From the NCBI GenBank assembly GCA_963764825.1, contig CAVXUA010000004.1, forward strand, positions 1 through 64,000: a stretch of DNA of 64,000 bases. Reading direction: 5' to 3'. This DNA comes from JAZGGS01 sp963764825 (lineage in GTDB: Bacteria; Bacteroidota; Ignavibacteria; Ignavibacteriales; Ignavibacteriaceae). Both the position numbers and the translations under genes were made by a program. Shown here piece after piece: positions 50,667 through 61,255 of the stretch. A model generated the notes under the pieces. It made no database searches. It saw only the letters and a list, made by a program, of their open reading frames with translations, and was not told the origin of the DNA. Every line of letters starts with the position of its first letter. Within the stretch, counting starts at the first letter, position 1.

Positions 50667-51893
50667 TTGTTTAAAACAGATCCTATAATTGAAGACATCC
50701 TTCAGAATTTTTTTAATGAAAATGATGCAGATGAATTCTCCGCATTATATCTCGGGGATAAAGATGCAACGAAGCGTGAATTTAAAGATAAAGAGATTCA
50801 AAGCCAGATCGATTTTGAAATTGATGGCGGCTTAGAAACCAAATCGCAGATTGACCTTCTTAATTACATTTGCAGAATCAAAACTTACCTGCCGAAACAT
50901 TTATTGATCTTCTCCTCTACTTGGGACAATCCACTATTACATCCGGGGAATTTTCCGCAGCAATAGAAATTCACGAAAAGATAATCTCGCTTACAATTGA
51001 TGTTCCCGCCATGCACAATATTACTGCAAACGCTTATCTGTTTTTGGGTGAAATTTACAGCAGGCAGGCCCGGTGGGAATTAAGCTTTAGCTTCCTGAAT
51101 ATGGCGGTAAAATTATTTAGTGAAAATAATGATAATAAGGGAAGTGCTCAGTGCCAAAATCTTTATGGAACTATTTACGGCGATAAAGGCAATCTTGAGA
51201 GAGCTTATGAACATTTTGAAAATGCACTTAGTGCTTTGCAGGATAGTACAGATAGTTTACAGGTTGGTAAGATAGATATTAACCTTGGAATTATTAATAA
51301 CATAATGGGAAAATTTGATAATGCAATTTCCTACCTTAAGCGTGCATTAGTAATTTTCGAAAAGCTTGGGGACTTGAAACGTATTGCAGAGATAAGACAA
51401 AATCTTGGAATGGTTTATACAAAAACAAAAAATTATTCATCTGCTGTTAGCGAATTTGATTTAAGTCTTGATGCTTCACGCCAGGCAAATTACCTTCAAA
51501 CCCTTGGAATTGGGTATATTAGTAAAGCATATGTTTATACTCAGTTAGATGATTACGATTTAGCAGATGCCTTTGCGGACAAAGCGATGGAAGTATCCTA
51601 TAAAATAAACGACAAGCTAACAATTGCGGAAGTTTACAGGATTAAAGGGATTGTTAGACGAAATAATGGCGATTATCATGTTGCAGAAAATTATCTTTAT
51701 ACAAGCCACCGTTTAAATAAAGAAGCAGGAAATCAACTTAACCTTGCAGAAACCAATTTTGAACTTGGATTATTATTCGAAAAGATAAAGGATAAAGCTA
51801 AAAGCGAATTACATTTCAAAGAAGCGCTAATTTACTTATAGAAAGATTAAAGCTAAAGAAGAAGTAGAAGAAATAAATAAACATCTTTCCTAA
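50667..51893 (+). CDS. Tetratricopeptide-repeat protein (frameshifted)
   Basis: About 400 residues with at least six TPR motifs (GQSTITSGEFSAAIEIHEKI, NAYLFLGEIYSRQARWELSF, NLYGTIYGDKGNLERAYEHF, NLGIINNIMGKFDNAISYL, NLGMVYTKTKNYSSAVSEF). No signal peptide is visible. This type of tandem TPR resembles those in scaffold or regulatory ATPase/adenylate cyclase proteins, but no second domain is present. The frame shifts near 50890 and 51838; the true end is probably TAA 51891. The start TTG 50667 is weakly supported. Confidence 0.6.
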
Positions 51894-51931
51894 AAAAATA
51901 CAGTCTCCATAATATCTATTTCAATATAAAA

Positions 51932-51963
51932 AATGCCTGCCCGGTTTATTCCAGGCAGGCATT
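51932..51963. terminator. Terminator between TPR and Yip1 genes
   Basis: Perfect 10-bp inverted repeat AATGCCTGCC / GGCAGGCATT around a 12-base loop. It lies between two convergent genes. Confidence 0.7.
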
Positions 51964-51986
51964 AAGTTAATAGCAAATCTATATTA

Positions 51987-52577
51987 CTAAAATCTTGCAG
52001 CTGTAAATGCGCTTAATCCAAAAACGGCAAATAAAATTGCTGTTAGAATAGCTGCAATTACAAAGTAAACAACAAGAAGAATTACAATTGAAACAATAAG
52101 ATATCCGACCCTTTTATCTTCAGGTGTTTTCATCAAAGGAGCTATTCCAAGATACAATAAGTAAAGACCATACAAACCAATTAAACTTCCCAGCCATCCT
52201 ATTGTTGGAATAATATTCAAAATGCCTGCTATCCATACTGGAGTCATCGAATAAGCTACAAGCTGCAAAGCTTTACCAAAATTCTTCTGAGATCCAAAAC
52301 TTGGTGCAAGAGCATCAATAACAAATGCAGTTACAAGAACAGCTATAAAAGCATTAAGCAATTGAACTAATGCTACGGCTATACCATAGTTAAACGATGT
52401 AAATCCCCACATACCAATAACACCCCATCCGATTAATACAGCAACTGCAGGAATGAGTGCCAGCGGTAAAACATATGATGTAAGTATCTGCTGGACATTT
52501 GGTTCCTCGTTTGCAACAGCTTCCCATTCTGTTTTAGGGGATAGCATAATGTTCTTAGCTCTGTCAATAAGGCTCAT
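51987..52577 (-). CDS. Yip1-family membrane protein
   Basis: 196 residues with about five membrane helices. It begins SLIDRAKNIMLSPKTEWEAVANEEP, the conserved N terminus of bacterial Yip1-domain proteins, followed by LPLALIPAVAVLIGWGVIG and GSLIGLYGLYLLYLGIAPLMKTPEDKR. Function unknown in bacteria. AAGGAG precedes the ATG. Next gene upstream is a lipoprotein on the same strand. Confidence 0.8.
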   Translation of the reverse strand: MSLIDRAKNIMLSPKTEWEAVANEEPNVQQILTSYVLPLALIPAVAVLIGWGVIGMWGFTSFNYGIAVALVQLLNAFIAVLVTAFVIDALAPSFGSQKNFGKALQLVAYSMTPVWIAGILNIIPTIGWLGSLIGLYGLYLLYLGIAPLMKTPEDKRVGYLIVSIVILLVVYFVIAAILTAILFAVFGLSAFTAARF

Positions 52578-52638
52578 ATTACACTCCTTATAAAGTTAGT
52601 GAAAGTAAAATTCTCTGATTAGTTTTTATTCTTCTCCA

Positions 52639-53328
52639 TTATCTATTTCCAGATACCTTTTTCATTTCTTCCAGCTCATCGATATCAATCTCATCCAGTG
52701 CATCGTCAATCGCTTCCTTGGTTACATTATATCCCTCAACCGTAACCATAAATCTTTTTGCTGCCATTATTTCCTTTTTACCATAGTTTCTTTCGGTATT
52801 ATACTCTTCAATTCCTTTACATCCTTTGTACTCTATAGTCCGCTCATAACCATGCTCAGTTTCTTTATCAATCTCAGTCATTGTCCACCCAAAAGCCGCT
52901 AACCCAGCAAAACCTCTCATGCTTCCCATATCAACAATAGTGATTTTTATACTGCTGGAATTATCTTCCGATTTGAATTCGCCTTCAGCTTTCGAAACAT
53001 TCATACCAAATGCATTTGTTTTTTCACCGCTTGCGCTGGTTCTCTTTAAGCCATCAAGTTCTGCTGGAAGTAAAGCTTTTAGCTCTCTGAAATTTACTGT
53101 TTCAACCTCTTTTCCTTCTTCAAAATTTTCCTGCATCTCTTTCATATTATCTACAAAATCATCTAAACCTTTTATACCGGTTTTAGTATCCTTATCATCA
53201 TTATCTTCATCTCGTGAAGAAGTCTCATCAGTGGGTTCATCGGATTTATTGTTCTCCCCGGGTTTATCACATCCCCACATAATGAAGAGAAAAGAAAGAA
53301 ACATTAATGCTAGAATTTTCTTAAACAT
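52639..53328 (-). CDS. Acidic lipoprotein, function unknown
   Basis: 229 residues. The signal peptide ends with the lipobox FIMWGC, so it is a lipoprotein. A disordered Asp/Glu-rich linker follows, then an ordered domain (RELKALLPAELDGLKRTSASGEKTNAFGMNVSKAEGEF, KITIVDMGSMRGFAGLA, RFMVTVEGYNVTKEAIDDALDEID). I do not recognise the domain. AAAGGAGG precedes the ATG. Confidence 0.65.
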   Translation of the reverse strand: MFKKILALMFLSFLFIMWGCDKPGENNKSDEPTDETSSRDEDNDDKDTKTGIKGLDDFVDNMKEMQENFEEGKEVETVNFRELKALLPAELDGLKRTSASGEKTNAFGMNVSKAEGEFKSEDNSSSIKITIVDMGSMRGFAGLAAFGWTMTEIDKETEHGYERTIEYKGCKGIEEYNTERNYGKKEIMAAKRFMVTVEGYNVTKEAIDDALDEIDIDELEEMKKVSGNR

Positions 53329-53576
53329 ACTGCCTCCTTTGTATATTAAGTTTATATTACTTTGAAATCTTAATTAGTTAAAATACTGAAATGCCCTCAC
53401 ATTCAATAGTTTTACTAAAATACAATTTTCTACCATCTACGTATTTTGTCGTTAAAAATCAGTTCTTTAACCCGATGATAATCTTGTGTTGTATTAACAG
53501 CTTATAACTTAATAAAAATAGGATATTCTTACAAGAAAATCGTTTTAAATATTAAAAGGAATTATTAACAAATTAC

Positions 53577-54767
53577 TTAAAAAGAGTACTTAAAACGAAC
53601 ATATAAAGTCGTTCCGTACTCTCCAAATTCAGTTAATTGATCTCCATTAAAAAACATCCCAATCAAGAAAACATCCAGGTTGGTTATAAGAGAATAACTG
53701 AAAGATGGAATAATAACAAATGATTTATCAGCAGGATTGAAGATTCCAAAAAGTGTTCCTCTTAGTAGCGGGGTTATATCGTAGGCAAATTCCTGGTAAA
53801 CAGACCACCTCGCCGCAGTTAACATTCCCAGTTTAGATGCTTCGCTGAAGAAAAGAAATGTGTTAGAAGTTTTACCGTTATTGTTGATAAAGAATTTCTG
53901 TATGAATGTAAAATGTGTTGGGGAAAGTATAATCACCGGAAAGTGAAACTGAAATCATTGGCTTATTAAACGAAGAAAGAGATGATTCGCCCAAAGCAAT
54001 GTAAATTGAATTTGTATCAGGTATTATTTGGTGCCTGGCTTACAAGAAGTTCTCCCCTGAATCCTGCGTTAAGAATATCACCTGTCCAGCTAAATCCAGC
54101 AAGCCATCTTTTAAATCTCATTCCGGCAATAAAATTAAAATCATAATTCCAGTTATTAATGCTCCACAATCCTGCAAGAATTTGATTTTCAGGATCTTTT
54201 GCAGGTTTATAAGCAATATCAAGCTTTGTTACTGCACCTGTATAATATTGTAATCTTATTGCGTCTGTGGCGGGACGTTCTTCATAGTCAAAATCCAAAA
54301 CATCGAGCGGGTTAAAAATATCAGTTGGATTCCAAACCCAGGCAGTTCCCCACGCAACCCTTTGTCTTTCCAACTGTTACCTGCAAATCTTGCGTGTACC
54401 AATCTAACCACAACCTGTCAATTTCAAGGTAACCTATTGATTTTTCCGATTCCCACAAAAACACATCAAGTTTAACAAAATCTCTTGGAGTTTGAATAAG
54501 ATCTTTAAAGGATGGAATTTTTTCTACAGATTCTCCATAAAAAGCTCTGAATCTAAATTCGAGCGCTGCAGTTATTGCATCAGTGGCATACCATTTTGAG
54601 TTAAATCTTGAATGAAGAAGATGATCATTCAAGCGATCATTAAGCATTGATGATTTTGATGAACTGAAAAGATATTTTGCATAGCCGTTGTAATCGAAAG
54701 ATGATAGTTGAGCTTTTATAATTACAATCGGTAAAAAAACAAAAAAGAAGAGAAGTTTAATTTTCAT
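53577..54767 (-). CDS. Outer-membrane beta-barrel protein at the end of the ABC-export operon (frameshifted)
   Basis: Signal peptide (ends IIKAQL), then strands such as AALEFRFRAFYGES and LEIDRLWLDWYTQDLQVTVG, and the motif RQRVAWGTAWVWNPTDIFNPLDVLD. The C terminus ends YVRFKYSF with a terminal Phe. Joined length is about 395. The WGT...NPxDIFNP motif is typical of DUF1302-like outer-membrane proteins that accompany MacB/FtsX-type permeases and LolA-like proteins. Frameshifts near 54372 and 53935-54020. Its start overlaps the ATPase stop by 11 bases. Confidence 0.72.
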
Positions 54768-55485
54768 CGCTAGTTATTTTTTCTTTTTCCACACCTGCCT
54801 GCCCTGTAGGCAGGTCCGATTCAATTGCACCATCTCTAAGTGTTACAACTCTGTGTGCTCTTTTAATCACACGCGCATCATGAGTTGAAAAAACAAAAGT
54901 CATTTGATGATCTTTATTTAATTTTTCCATAATATCCAAAAGATTATTTGCAGTAACAGAATCGAGATTAGCTGTAGGTTCATCTGCTAAAACAAAAGAT
55001 GGTTTTGAAGCCAGTGCACGTGCAACCGCAACCCTTTGCTGCTGCCCGCCGGAGAGTTCCGTAGGTTTACTATTTACCCTATCGCCAAGATCTACTGATT
55101 CTAAAAGTTCAATTGCTTTTTTCTCTCTCTCTTCTTTCGGAATGCCTTGCAGTAGCATAATAAATTCAACATTTTCTTTTGCTGTAAACACAGGAATCAG
55201 ATTGTATGCCTGGAAAACAAAACCGATATTATGAAGGCGAAAACTTATCATTTGATCGGTTTTAAAAGTTGAAATATCTGTACCATTGATTATAATAGTT
55301 CCGGATGTTGGATTATCCAATCCACCAATAACATTTAACAGCGTTGTTTTTCCTGAACCGGAAGGACCAACAATAGCAGTAAATTCTCCAGGTTGAATTT
55401 TTAGATTAACTTCATTTACTGCGCGAACAGGCACAGCGTTATCATCATATATTTTTGAAACTTGTTTTAATTCTATGAGCGCCAT
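54757..55485 (-). CDS. ABC transporter ATPase of the LolD/MacB type
   Basis: 242 residues. Walker A is GPSGSGKTTLLN, signature LSGGQQQRVAVARAL, Walker B VLADEPTANLD and the H-loop in STHDARVIKRAHR. It powers the two FtsX-like permeases encoded just upstream. The C-terminal tail ESDLPTGQAGVEKEK contains a short palindromic insertion (see 54793-54815) that the family normally lacks. AGGAG precedes the ATG. Confidence 0.92.
   Translation of the reverse strand: MALIELKQVSKIYDDNAVPVRAVNEVNLKIQPGEFTAIVGPSGSGKTTLLNVIGGLDNPTSGTIIINGTDISTFKTDQMISFRLHNIGFVFQAYNLIPVFTAKENVEFIMLLQGIPKEEREKKAIELLESVDLGDRVNSKPTELSGGQQQRVAVARALASKPSFVLADEPTANLDSVTANNLLDIMEKLNKDHQMTFVFSTHDARVIKRAHRVVTLRDGAIESDLPTGQAGVEKEKITSDEN
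54793..54815 (-). repeat. Palindromic repeat within the ATPase coding tail (PTGQAG element)
   Basis: 8-bp perfect inverted repeat ACCTGCCT / AGGCAGGT with a 7-base loop, in frame, encoding DLPTGQAG on the minus strand. The intergenic terminator at 51932-51963 has a related TGCCTGCC / GGCAGGCA core. It resembles a small dispersed palindromic element that has entered a coding region. Confidence 0.65.
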
Positions 55486-55518
55486 AATTTTTATCTCCTG
55501 TTTATCATTTTCTTTTTA

Positions 55519-56736
55519 TCATCCATAAGTTCTTATTGCGTCAGCAGGACGAAGTTTTATAGTTTTAATTGATGGATAGACTGCTGCAAGAATTCCGGTT
55601 ATAATTATCATTGTGGTTAACACTCCGTAAAAGTAGAGTGGCAAAATTGGATATAATATAGTTGGCATTCCATATGCAGATAATCCCTCAGAGAATAGTG
55701 AAAGATCAATTCCTTTATCAGAAAAATACCATATGGTAAAAGTTCCAAGAGCCATTCCAATAATTCCTCCAAAGAGAGAAAGAATTATTGTTTCAATCAT
55801 GATCAGCAAAAATACTCTAATCCTCTTCATACCTACAGCTATCAGCACTCCAAATTCTCTTACACGATCCAAAACAGACATAAGCATTGTGTTTGTTATT
55901 CCAAACAGAAGTGCAGCTAAAATTATTCCTAAAAATATTTGCATTTCAACTATCAGGAACTCGTAAGTCATTTCAAGTTCCGGGGCGAGGTCTTTCCAGC
56001 TTTCAACGTATAGTGAAGAATAATGTTCTTTTAGTTTTGCATAAGTAGTATCCAGATCTTCCGAAGAGTTTAACCTGATGGCTATTTCATTAATAATCGG
56101 CTGGCTGTTCATAATTTTGTAAAGATCGGATTTTCTAACAAAAATGTGAGCTTCATCAAAAGGTGTTGATTCGGTTTTGTAAATTCCTACAATCCTGAAA
56201 GCAGCATAGGTTAGGGTTGTATCAACACTTTGAAAACTTAAAACAATTTTAGAATGTAACTTCAATCCAAGTTTTTCAGCGAGCTTCTTACCAACAAGAA
56301 TTGGATTTCTTTTTATCCCGTTAAAGTATTCCCCTTCCACCATGTAATTTGCAATGGTTGTTACATTTTTTTCGCGATCAGGATCAATACCAATAATATT
56401 AACTCCACGCGAAGAGCTTGGAGAAGACGCCATTCCTTCAATCAATACTCTGGCAGAAACATCTTTAACTTCTTTAAGCTCACTTATCCCATCTGCTATT
56501 TTATTTCCATCAGGAATGAAAAAAGAGATTATACTTTCGTCTTTAAATTCTTTAGTATGAATTTGAATATGGCTTAAATTTCTATCGATTGTTGAGTTTA
56601 CTGTTGTATCCCACGAACCGATCATAATTGCGACTGAAAATAATCCTGCCCATAAACCCAGTGTAATAGCAACAAGAATTATTAAGCTTCTTTTCTTACT
56701 ACGCCAAATATTTTTCCATGCAAGAGCAAGTAACAT
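55519..56736 (-). CDS. FtsX/MacB-like ABC permease
   Basis: 405 residues, intact. An N-terminal helix (IILVAITLGLWAGLFSVAIMIG) precedes a periplasmic MacB-type domain and a C-terminal FtsX core with three helices (LGIILAALLFGITNTMLMSVLDRVREFGVL...). It pairs with the next permease and the ATPase, like LolCE, to move a lipoprotein or other amphipathic cargo. AGGAG precedes the ATG. Confidence 0.87.
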   Translation of the reverse strand: MLLALAWKNIWRSKKRSLIILVAITLGLWAGLFSVAIMIGSWDTTVNSTIDRNLSHIQIHTKEFKDESIISFFIPDGNKIADGISELKEVKDVSARVLIEGMASSPSSSRGVNIIGIDPDREKNVTTIANYMVEGEYFNGIKRNPILVGKKLAEKLGLKLHSKIVLSFQSVDTTLTYAAFRIVGIYKTESTPFDEAHIFVRKSDLYKIMNSQPIINEIAIRLNSSEDLDTTYAKLKEHYSSLYVESWKDLAPELEMTYEFLIVEMQIFLGIILAALLFGITNTMLMSVLDRVREFGVLIAVGMKRIRVFLLIMIETIILSLFGGIIGMALGTFTIWYFSDKGIDLSLFSEGLSAYGMPTILYPILPLYFYGVLTTMIIITGILAAVYPSIKTIKLRPADAIRTYG

Positions 56737-56770
56737 TACTTTTTATCTCCTTTCCGCTGCAGCGGATAAA

Positions 56771-57992
56771 TTACTTTCTAATAGCTTTAACAGGATTTAA
56801 TTTTCTAATAAATAATAACGGGTAAAGGGCTGATATCATTGCTATTACAATCACTGTTAAAAACTGATCTATAAAAATGTTTGGTGCAAACCTGAATGGT
56901 ACAATTGGATCCAAGCCAAACTTTAACATTAACTCTGCCATCTCACCAGTTAGTGGAATTGGATTTTCATAAAAGTAATACAAGATTGGAATGCTAACAA
57001 TTATTCCAGCTAAAACTCCAATTAGCGATAGGAAGAGCGACTCGAGCAATGAGACTAAGCTCAATCTCCATTTTTTCATTCCCACAGAAATTAAAATTCC
57101 AAATTCCTTTGTTCTTTCTGCAGTCATCATCATAACTGTTCCAAATATTCCAAAGCCAATAATTACATAAAGAATTCCCAACATAATTATTCCGCCGGCA
57201 TTATCAACTTCAATTCTTTGAACAAGCTCGGGCATTAACTTCTGGCCATGTCATCACTTCATATTTTTCATCAAATAAATTACTAACCTGTGAATGAACT
57301 TCATTTAATTCACTCGCTTCATCAATCATTAAAGAAAGCGAAGTTATTCTGTTTGGCACAGAATAAAGCCATTGTGAATATTCCAAACTAAGATATACCA
57401 TTGATTTGTTCAGAGCAGGAAGAGTAAACTTAACTATTCCATCAACCCGAACCTGCGCTGCTGCTGTAACACCATGATAACCCTGTCCGTAAATTATAAT
57501 GCTGTCTCCAATTTCAACTTTTAATGATTTTGCAAGTCCTTCCGCAATCATTACACCTTTTGAATTATCAGCGAGATAGACTCCTGATATAAGTTTGCTT
57601 TTTAGGTCGGTCATTAAATTTTCTTTTTCAGGATCAATTCCAACAACGGATGCAACCTTCGTTACGTTTTCGTAAGAAATTAAACTGAACGATTCCAAGC
57701 GTGGTGTAATAAGTGTTATATGTTCTATTGAATCTATCCGTTCGATCTTTGTAGGAGAAAGCTCCATGCTTTTATCGATTGACCGTTTTTCCCAATAGTC
57801 CTTTGCATGAACCTGGATATAACCGGTGTACATACTTACCGAAGCATCAACCATATAATCGTATGAACCTTCCTGCATAGAGCGCATTGCCAAAGCGAAG
57901 AATACAGCAAAAAATACAGAAGCTGATGCAATTAATGTTCGCCGCTTATTGCGCCAAAGATTTCTCCAAGCTAAATGAAAATATGTTCTCAT
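56771..57992 (-). CDS. FtsX/MacB-like ABC permease (one frameshift)
   Basis: About 407 residues. It has the same layout as its neighbour: N-terminal helix (TLIASASVFFAVFFALAMRSMQEG), a large periplasmic domain, and C-terminal helices (GIIMLGILYVIIGFGIFGTVMMMTAERTKEFGILISVGMKK). The frame shifts near 57225. Its start is 1 base after the stop of the LolA-like gene, so it is in the same operon. Confidence 0.85.
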
Positions 57993-57993
57993 T

Positions 57994-58741
57994 TTATCTA
58001 ACTCGTTTCATGTTTTGTTCAGAAAAGAATGATTCTTTTACATTATAATTGAACTCAATCTTCATGATAATCAAAAATGGTTTTCTCACCAGGTCTGTCA
58101 ACAGGAACCATCTCCCAGTGTGCAGGGATTGTTCTACCGCCTAGCTCTTTTATATCAGATCCAATATAAGTTTTTACAATAAAATCATCTTCATCGTAAA
58201 ACTCCACCTTAAGTTGGAAGAATTCTTCTTTAGAAATCCATGTTAATAGCCTTCCCCAAACAACCCCTGCATCAGGTTTTGGGATTGATTCAATTTTATA
58301 ACAATCATAATCATTAAAGTTTTCTTCACCAGCAACAGTGTGAGTATAATCATTCATTACAGAAGATTCTTTAACCAGATCATCGTTAGTAAAATCAGAA
58401 CCCATCCATGATTGCAGCATCATTGATGGAGGAATTTTAATCACTTTTTGCGCACTTGGTATCCAGTTCCAAACTTCTTTTTTTCTTTTTAGCGTAACTG
58501 TGCCTTTATCTCTGGCTGGTTCAGTTACGAAAATTATTGCATAATCCGGTTCAAGCGCCCACGATCTTCATTCCAACGGTGCGCTCCAATCAGTTTTAAT
58601 AATTGTCCATCGAACTTCAGCATAACTGCTTTTTGATTTTATAAGCTCATCTGATTTTTTTATTATTTCTTTTGCATCTTGTGCTGCCAAAATTGATGTA
58701 AGAATTATTACTAGAGTTATTACTGGAAATATTTTATTCAT
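57994..58741 (-). CDS. LolA-like outer-membrane lipoprotein-sorting protein (frameshifted)
   Basis: Periplasmic carrier protein. Signal peptide (ITLVIILTSILAAQD), then VEARWTIIKTDWSAPLEMKI-like core, KKEVWNWIPSAQKVIKIPPSMMLQSWMGSDFTNDDLV and the end FDYHEIEFNYNVKESFFSEQNMKRVR. That end is seen only after correcting an indel near 58070; a second lies near 58560. Start ATG 58739-58741 is preferred because it opens the signal peptide, but an upstream Met (58765) is in frame. First of four genes with ABC permeases, so it probably hands a lipoprotein or lipid from the transporter to the outer membrane. Confidence 0.78.
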
Positions 58742-58839
58742 TTTATATGTTCGGTCATTTTTCAAATACTTTCAATTGTTTTATAACATAAAATGAATTC
58801 GGAATTTTTATAATATTTTATATTCATCTATAATTATCT

Positions 58840-59682
58840 TTATTTTCCTAAAAAGAAATCCTTTAAATGATGTTTTCCATAAGTTGGAGCAACTAAATCC
58901 ATAGAAAGAACTGTCATGAAAAATTCTATAGGGACCATAGGTTTTTACGGGAGTAAAAATTCTTAGAATTGCTAATAGAAAATTTCTTATCCAAATTGGG
59001 ATCCGTGAGATTTTAATTTTTTTATTAAGTGAATTAAACGCAGGGTTAAAATTTCATTATGTGTTAGTATATCAGGACCTCCAATATTTATTTCTTTTTC
59101 ATCACCAGCAGCAGCAGTAACGCATATTTTAGCTAAATCTTCACCATGAATTGGATTTATTTGATTCTCGCCGGAACCGAAAACATATGCCCTTCCTTTT
59201 TTTGCCATCTGCTTGTATTCAATCATATCTGAAAAAAATCCGTTAGGGTAAATAATTGAATAATCTAATCCGGACTCTTTAAATTTCTCTTCAAATTTTA
59301 TTTTAGCCTGAATACCCTTTAAATTTTTCATATTTTCAGCATTGAACACTGATACATATATAAATTTTTGAACTCCTCCTTTTTTAGCTTCTTCCAGAAG
59401 ATTCATGTTACCTTGATAGTCAACATCCATATATGTTAAACCATCTTTTTGTTTTGTAATTCCAACAGATGAAAACACTATATCTATTTCTTTGCATATT
59501 CCTGATAAGGAATTTGAGTTGGTTATTTCGCCTATAAATTTTTCATCAATAAATTCATTAAGTTTATCAAACTTTTTTTCATTTCTTGCTAAGGCACGAA
59601 CCCAAAATCCTTGCTTCCTAAAACTCCCAACTACATAACTGCCAAGATAGCCGGTTGCACCAGCAACAAGTAAGCGTTTCAT
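58840..59682 (-). CDS. Atypical SDR-family NAD(P)-binding protein (frameshifted)
   Basis: About 280 residues. Nucleotide motif GATGYLGSYV at the N terminus, then DVDYQGNMNLLEEAKKGGVQKFIYVS, YSIIYPNGFFSDM and NPIHGEDLAKI, as in the atypical NmrA/NDUFA9-like SDR group. The catalytic YxxxK is not clear. Frameshifts near 59035 and 58940 hide a C-terminal segment (PIWIRNFLLAILRIF...LGK). It lies 66 bases after the TetR gene on the same strand. Confidence 0.75.
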
Positions 59683-59748
59683 TTTTTACTTTCTTTAGAT
59701 GATGAACGATCACTTTTTATGTATTTATTTAACAGTGCTTCCTTAATT

Positions 59749-60295
59749 TTATTTAACCGGGAATAAATCTTCAGCAACCATAAAATTAAGAACAAGCCCG
59801 TCGAAGAAAGTTCCAAGCAGGAATGCTTCCAATTCAGGATTTTTTACTTTTAATTTTCTTGAAGAGTGAAGCTAATTCCCTAACAAACTCATCTCTAAAT
59901 TGCTGCATTTTCTTTTCAAATTTTTTCTGAATTTCAGGATGAACAAGCAAAGCAAGGTAAAGCTGCCAGTAATGTAAAATTTGAATAAAGATTATCTAAA
60001 ACAGAATCAACAAAATCTTCGAGCTGCTTTTCAGGATCTAACATTTCTTTAGCTTTAAATTCAAGTTCTGGCAAGTGAATTAAAACCTTGCTGGATTATT
60101 TCATCAAGGAGTTTCTCTTTGCTAGCAAAGTAGTTATACATCAATCCTTTAGAAATTTTTGCTTTTTGAGCAATTATAGAAATTGATGTTGCGTGGTATC
60201 CTTTTTTAGCAAAGAGTTCAAGAGCTACCTTGAGAATCTTCTCCTTACTTGTTTCCCTGATTCGCTTTAAATTGATGTTTTGTTCTTGGTGACAT
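59749..60295 (-). CDS. TetR-family transcriptional regulator (frameshifted)
   Basis: About 182 residues. The helix-turn-helix domain reads KILKVALELFAKKGYHATSISIIAQKAKISKGLMYNYFASKEKLLDE, a clear TetR signature. The C-terminal ligand domain follows (EFKAKEMLDPEKQLEDFVDSV ... PEIQKKFEKKMQQFRDEFVREL ... EAFLLGTFFDGLVLNF). Frameshifts near 60265, 60070, 59950 and 59860. An inverted repeat at 60306-60319 lies just upstream and is a likely operator, suggesting self-repression. It is first in a leftward run that includes the ABC-export genes. Confidence 0.83.
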
Positions 60296-60305
60296 ATTTT
60301 ATGAC

Positions 60306-60319
60306 TGAACGTTTGTTCA
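60306..60319. promoter_or_regulatory. Probable TetR operator
   Basis: TGAACGTTTGTTCA, a perfect 5-bp inverted repeat (TGAAC/GTTCA) with a 4-base centre. It lies 11 bases upstream of the TetR start. Similar sites (TGAAC...GTTCA) are known for AcrR/FadR-like TetR regulators. Confidence 0.6.
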
Positions 60320-60409
60320 TAACATAGTATATAATATTCGTGAAGTCAATACTTATTTGATAAAAGGTTTGAGATGTTGATCTATATCACAAATTGCTAT
60401 TAAATAAAT

Positions 60410-61157
60410 CTAGTTTTTAGCTGCTTTAATAAAAAGATCTTTTGAAGTGTTCTCATCAAATTCATTCTTGTTTAAATCTGAATAATATTTTAACAGAATT
60501 AAATCCTGCTCCGAGGAGTGAATTGTTGAAATCTTTAGCAGTATAAGGATATACTGTAGTTGTAATTAGATTATTTTCTTTTGGATTAGCCTTGGAAAAT
60601 TGCAGAATATTAAATTTTATTTCATCTTCTACAAAATCATAAAAACGGATGAAGAAATGTTCTTCACTTTCTGTGATGTTTACAATTCGCTTTTTTTCTT
60701 TAAGAATCATTTTGTAATTAAGAACCTGGGTGAAAAGAATCCCCTGCTCTTTCAATAAATCGTAACATTTTTTTATTGATGACTGAAATAATTCCCTTTC
60801 AATATTTGCAAATGAATTTCCAAACGAAATTACTATATCGAATTTTCCATTAAAGTCATCAGGAATTTGTGAAGCACCAAATTGATAGGATTCAAAATCT
60901 AATCCACTATTTTTGGCATTCAATTTTGCCTTCTCTAACATTTGTGCTGAAGGATCAAAAGATTTTATGTTGTATCCCATCTCAGCAAGAGCTATTGAAT
61001 CGCTTCCCGTACCGCAGCCAATATCTGCAATAGTTTTGTGGTTATCTTTCAAAATATTTTTGAATAATTTCTTTTTTAGTTCTAATGCTTTCTCAAACGG
61101 AATCATGGAATCATATTGATCGGAAAGTTCATCGAAAAACTCCTGGTTGCTTAACAT
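60410..61157 (-). CDS. SAM-dependent methyltransferase (class I; frameshift at end)
   Basis: About 249 residues. Motif I is TIADIGCGTGSDSIALAEMG, followed by IKSFDPSAQMLEKAK and the acidic motif II in FDIVISFGNSF. This is a small-molecule or ubiquinone/menaquinone-type class I methyltransferase; the substrate is unknown. A C-terminal frameshift near 60478 hides the end; the corrected reading SVKYYSDLNKNEFDENTSKDL is typical of the family. Confidence 0.78.
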
Positions 61158-61255
61158 TTAATTCCTTTCTGGTGCTTGATAGTTCCGTTAATTAAATATA
61201 ATTTTTTACATAAATAAAATAATTATTAACATATCATTAAAACAAAGGAAAAAGT

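Noticed and set aside
58745..58760. ATGACCGAACAT as a second TetR operator before the LolA-like gene
   Set aside because: It shares too little with the 60306 inverted repeat and is not a good palindrome.
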